From: JAVBNU01 sp031551265
Lineage (GTDB): Bacteria; Cyanobacteriota; Vampirovibrionia; Gastranaerophilales; Gastranaerophilaceae
Assembly (NCBI GenBank): GCA_031551265.1
Contig: JAVBNU010000007.1
Coordinates: 1-64,000 of the forward strand
Length of the DNA: 64,000 bases
Direction of reading: 5' to 3'
Made by a program: the position numbers and the translations under genes. Below, piece after piece: positions 63,117 to 64,000 of the stretch. Each line of letters opens with the position of its first letter. Position 1 is the stretch's first letter. The notes under the pieces were generated by a model, which ran no database searches, was not told where the DNA came from, and saw nothing but the letters and a program-made list of their open reading frames with translations.

Positions 63117-63818
63117 ATGAATCATTTGAACACATATGTTGAACAAATAAAAGAAAAACTTGGCTCAAGAATAAAATCTGTATTCATTTACGGCTCAGCT
63201 GCCAAGCTGAAGTTAGAGGATTTAAAATCTAATGTAAACGTAGCTATAATAGTCGAGGACCTCTCGGGCGATGATTTGAAAGAATGTGCTAAAGCGACGT
63301 CTCAGTGGATGCGCCATAAAAACCCTGTGCCTGTTTTTATCCCATATGCAGGTTGGTTAAGTGTTTCAGGAACTTATGCCATGGAATATGCCGATATAAA
63401 AGATTCACATATATTGATTTATGGTGAGGATATTATATCGCCAATAACCGTCCACAGACACGATTTGCAGTTTCAATGCGAACATGAAGTCAGAAACCTA
63501 TTGATGGTTATCAGAAAACAATATTTAATCCATGCTCATTCTAAGAACGCACTGAAAAAAGCTTTTATCTCTTTTACAAAAACATTTACTACCATATTTC
63601 GAACGGTCTTGAGAATAAAAGATGTTGAGCTTCCGATTTGCAACGAAGAGGTTGTGAGAACAGCGGCTACGTGCGCAGGCCTCGATGAAAATGTATTTCT
63701 CAGACTCTTGGAGTACAAAAATAAATGTATTACACTTAAAAATGATGAAGTTGACTCACTGGTAAATGCACTGCTTTCGGAGTTATTTAAACTCGCAAAA
63801 TATTTGAATCAACAATGA
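63117..63818 (+). CDS. Nucleotidyltransferase-fold protein with degenerate active site
   Basis: 233 residues. The N-terminal VFIYGSAAKLKLEDLKSNVNVAIIVED follows the minimal nucleotidyltransferase pattern hGSxxx..(D)xD, but the metal-binding aspartates are replaced by Asn (SNVNVAI). The remainder is helical (about 125-230), with lysine-rich HSKNALKKAF, resembling an HEPN- or substrate-like domain. It is therefore probably non-catalytic and may regulate a partner. The start directly follows the TPM-gene stop, so the two are cotranscribed. Conservation of the Asn substitutions would need checking. Confidence 0.7.
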   Translation: MNHLNTYVEQIKEKLGSRIKSVFIYGSAAKLKLEDLKSNVNVAIIVEDLSGDDLKECAKATSQWMRHKNPVPVFIPYAGWLSVSGTYAMEYADIKDSHILIYGEDIISPITVHRHDLQFQCEHEVRNLLMVIRKQYLIHAHSKNALKKAFISFTKTFTTIFRTVLRIKDVELPICNEEVVRTAATCAGLDENVFLRLLEYKNKCITLKNDEVDSLVNALLSELFKLAKYLNQQ

Positions 63819-63875
63819 AAACCCCGCACAGAAACGATTTTAGTATCTATGTTGAGCTTGAACCTGCGGGGTGAC
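63817..63875. repeat. CCCGCAG-type repeat, half copy
   Basis: AAAACCCCGCACAGA...CTGCGGGGTGAC matches the right half of 10422-10559. The rest of the gap to 64000 shows only A+T-rich sequence with possible promoter-like elements for a gene beyond the window. Confidence 0.75.
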
Positions 63876-64000
63876 TGTATGTTTGAAGTTCAAATATAAT
63901 GCGTGTTTTTATGACAAAATGTTACGACTTAAACGAAAACTTAGTAAAAATAGCAATTAATTTTATGTTTCATTTTTTAGATAATTGTAGTAAGATTAAT

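Noticed and set aside
1..64000. CRISPR arrays, prophage or insertion-sequence transposases
   Set aside because: No regularly spaced repeats with unique spacers, no cas genes, and no integrase, transposase, capsid or terminase reading frames were found.

Overview
The window looks like chromosome from a Gram-negative, fermentative, A+T-rich anaerobe. An autotransporter, an OprB-type porin and a chaperone/usher-like pilus cluster imply an outer membrane. AdhE with Rex, a class I hybrid-cluster protein and a split transketolase fit an anaerobe. OprB-family porins, cyanobacteria-like short GGTGCGTG...CGCACCC palindromes and a recurring N-terminal tag ending in a Phe-Gly/Ser motif make a non-photosynthetic relative of Cyanobacteria (Vampirovibrionia/Gastranaerophilales) my best guess. 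This is inference from protein flavour, as no rRNA is present.

Layout. 0.3-6.6 kb: a giant autotransporter. 6.7-10.4 kb: adhE and rex, with a Rex-like operator over the adhE start of transcription. 10.6-11.7 kb: a CsoR-type repressor and an exported protein with 62 cysteines, behind a near-consensus promoter and a CsoR-like operator. 11.9-13.3 kb: a MATE exporter. 13.4-15.6 kb: a protein with about five tandem sigma region-4-like units ahead of sigma region 2 and 4 modules. 15.9 kb: tRNA-Leu(CAG). 16.4-17.4 kb: an RpoD-like sigma factor. 18.9-26.4 kb: a non-canonical chaperone/usher-type pilus cluster. 27.6-35.3 kb: a three-gene pseudopilin operon led by a 2064-residue prepilin-like adhesin. 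35.4-41.3 kb: chemoreceptor, OprB porin, unknown protein, DEAD-box helicase. 41.5-45.6 kb: a probable sphingolipid cluster (serine palmitoyltransferase-like, overlapping SDR reductase, FemAB/GNAT-like acyltransferase interrupted by an in-frame TAG). 45.7 kb: tRNA-Ser(GCU). 46.0-51.0 kb: a tightly packed leftward operon wecG-tktN-tktC-ftsE-ftsX-HDOD. 51.3-64 kb: a prepilin, secG, CheR-like methyltransferase, acetyltransferase, GH13 enzyme, Hsp20, a small XRE regulator, HAD phosphatase, a Crp/Fnr regulator divergent from hcp, a TPM-domain protein and a degenerate nucleotidyltransferase.

Intergenic space is rich in nested palindromic repeats that share one scaffold (GTCA...ATCT...AGAT...TGAC) while the stems differ between copies but stay self-complementary. 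Both tRNA genes are preceded by truncated copies of their own 5' ends, and the recognisable promoter lies upstream of the truncated copy rather than directly at the gene.

Most promising for new biology: the poly-sigma4 protein (13446-15590), the giant prepilin operon (27649-35316), the unusual pilus cluster (18865-26430), the putative ceramide cluster with its amber codon (41534-45595), the shared N-terminal tag on four unrelated proteins, and the CsoR-linked exported metallothionein-like protein. Functional statements rest on motif reading only; no database search was possible.
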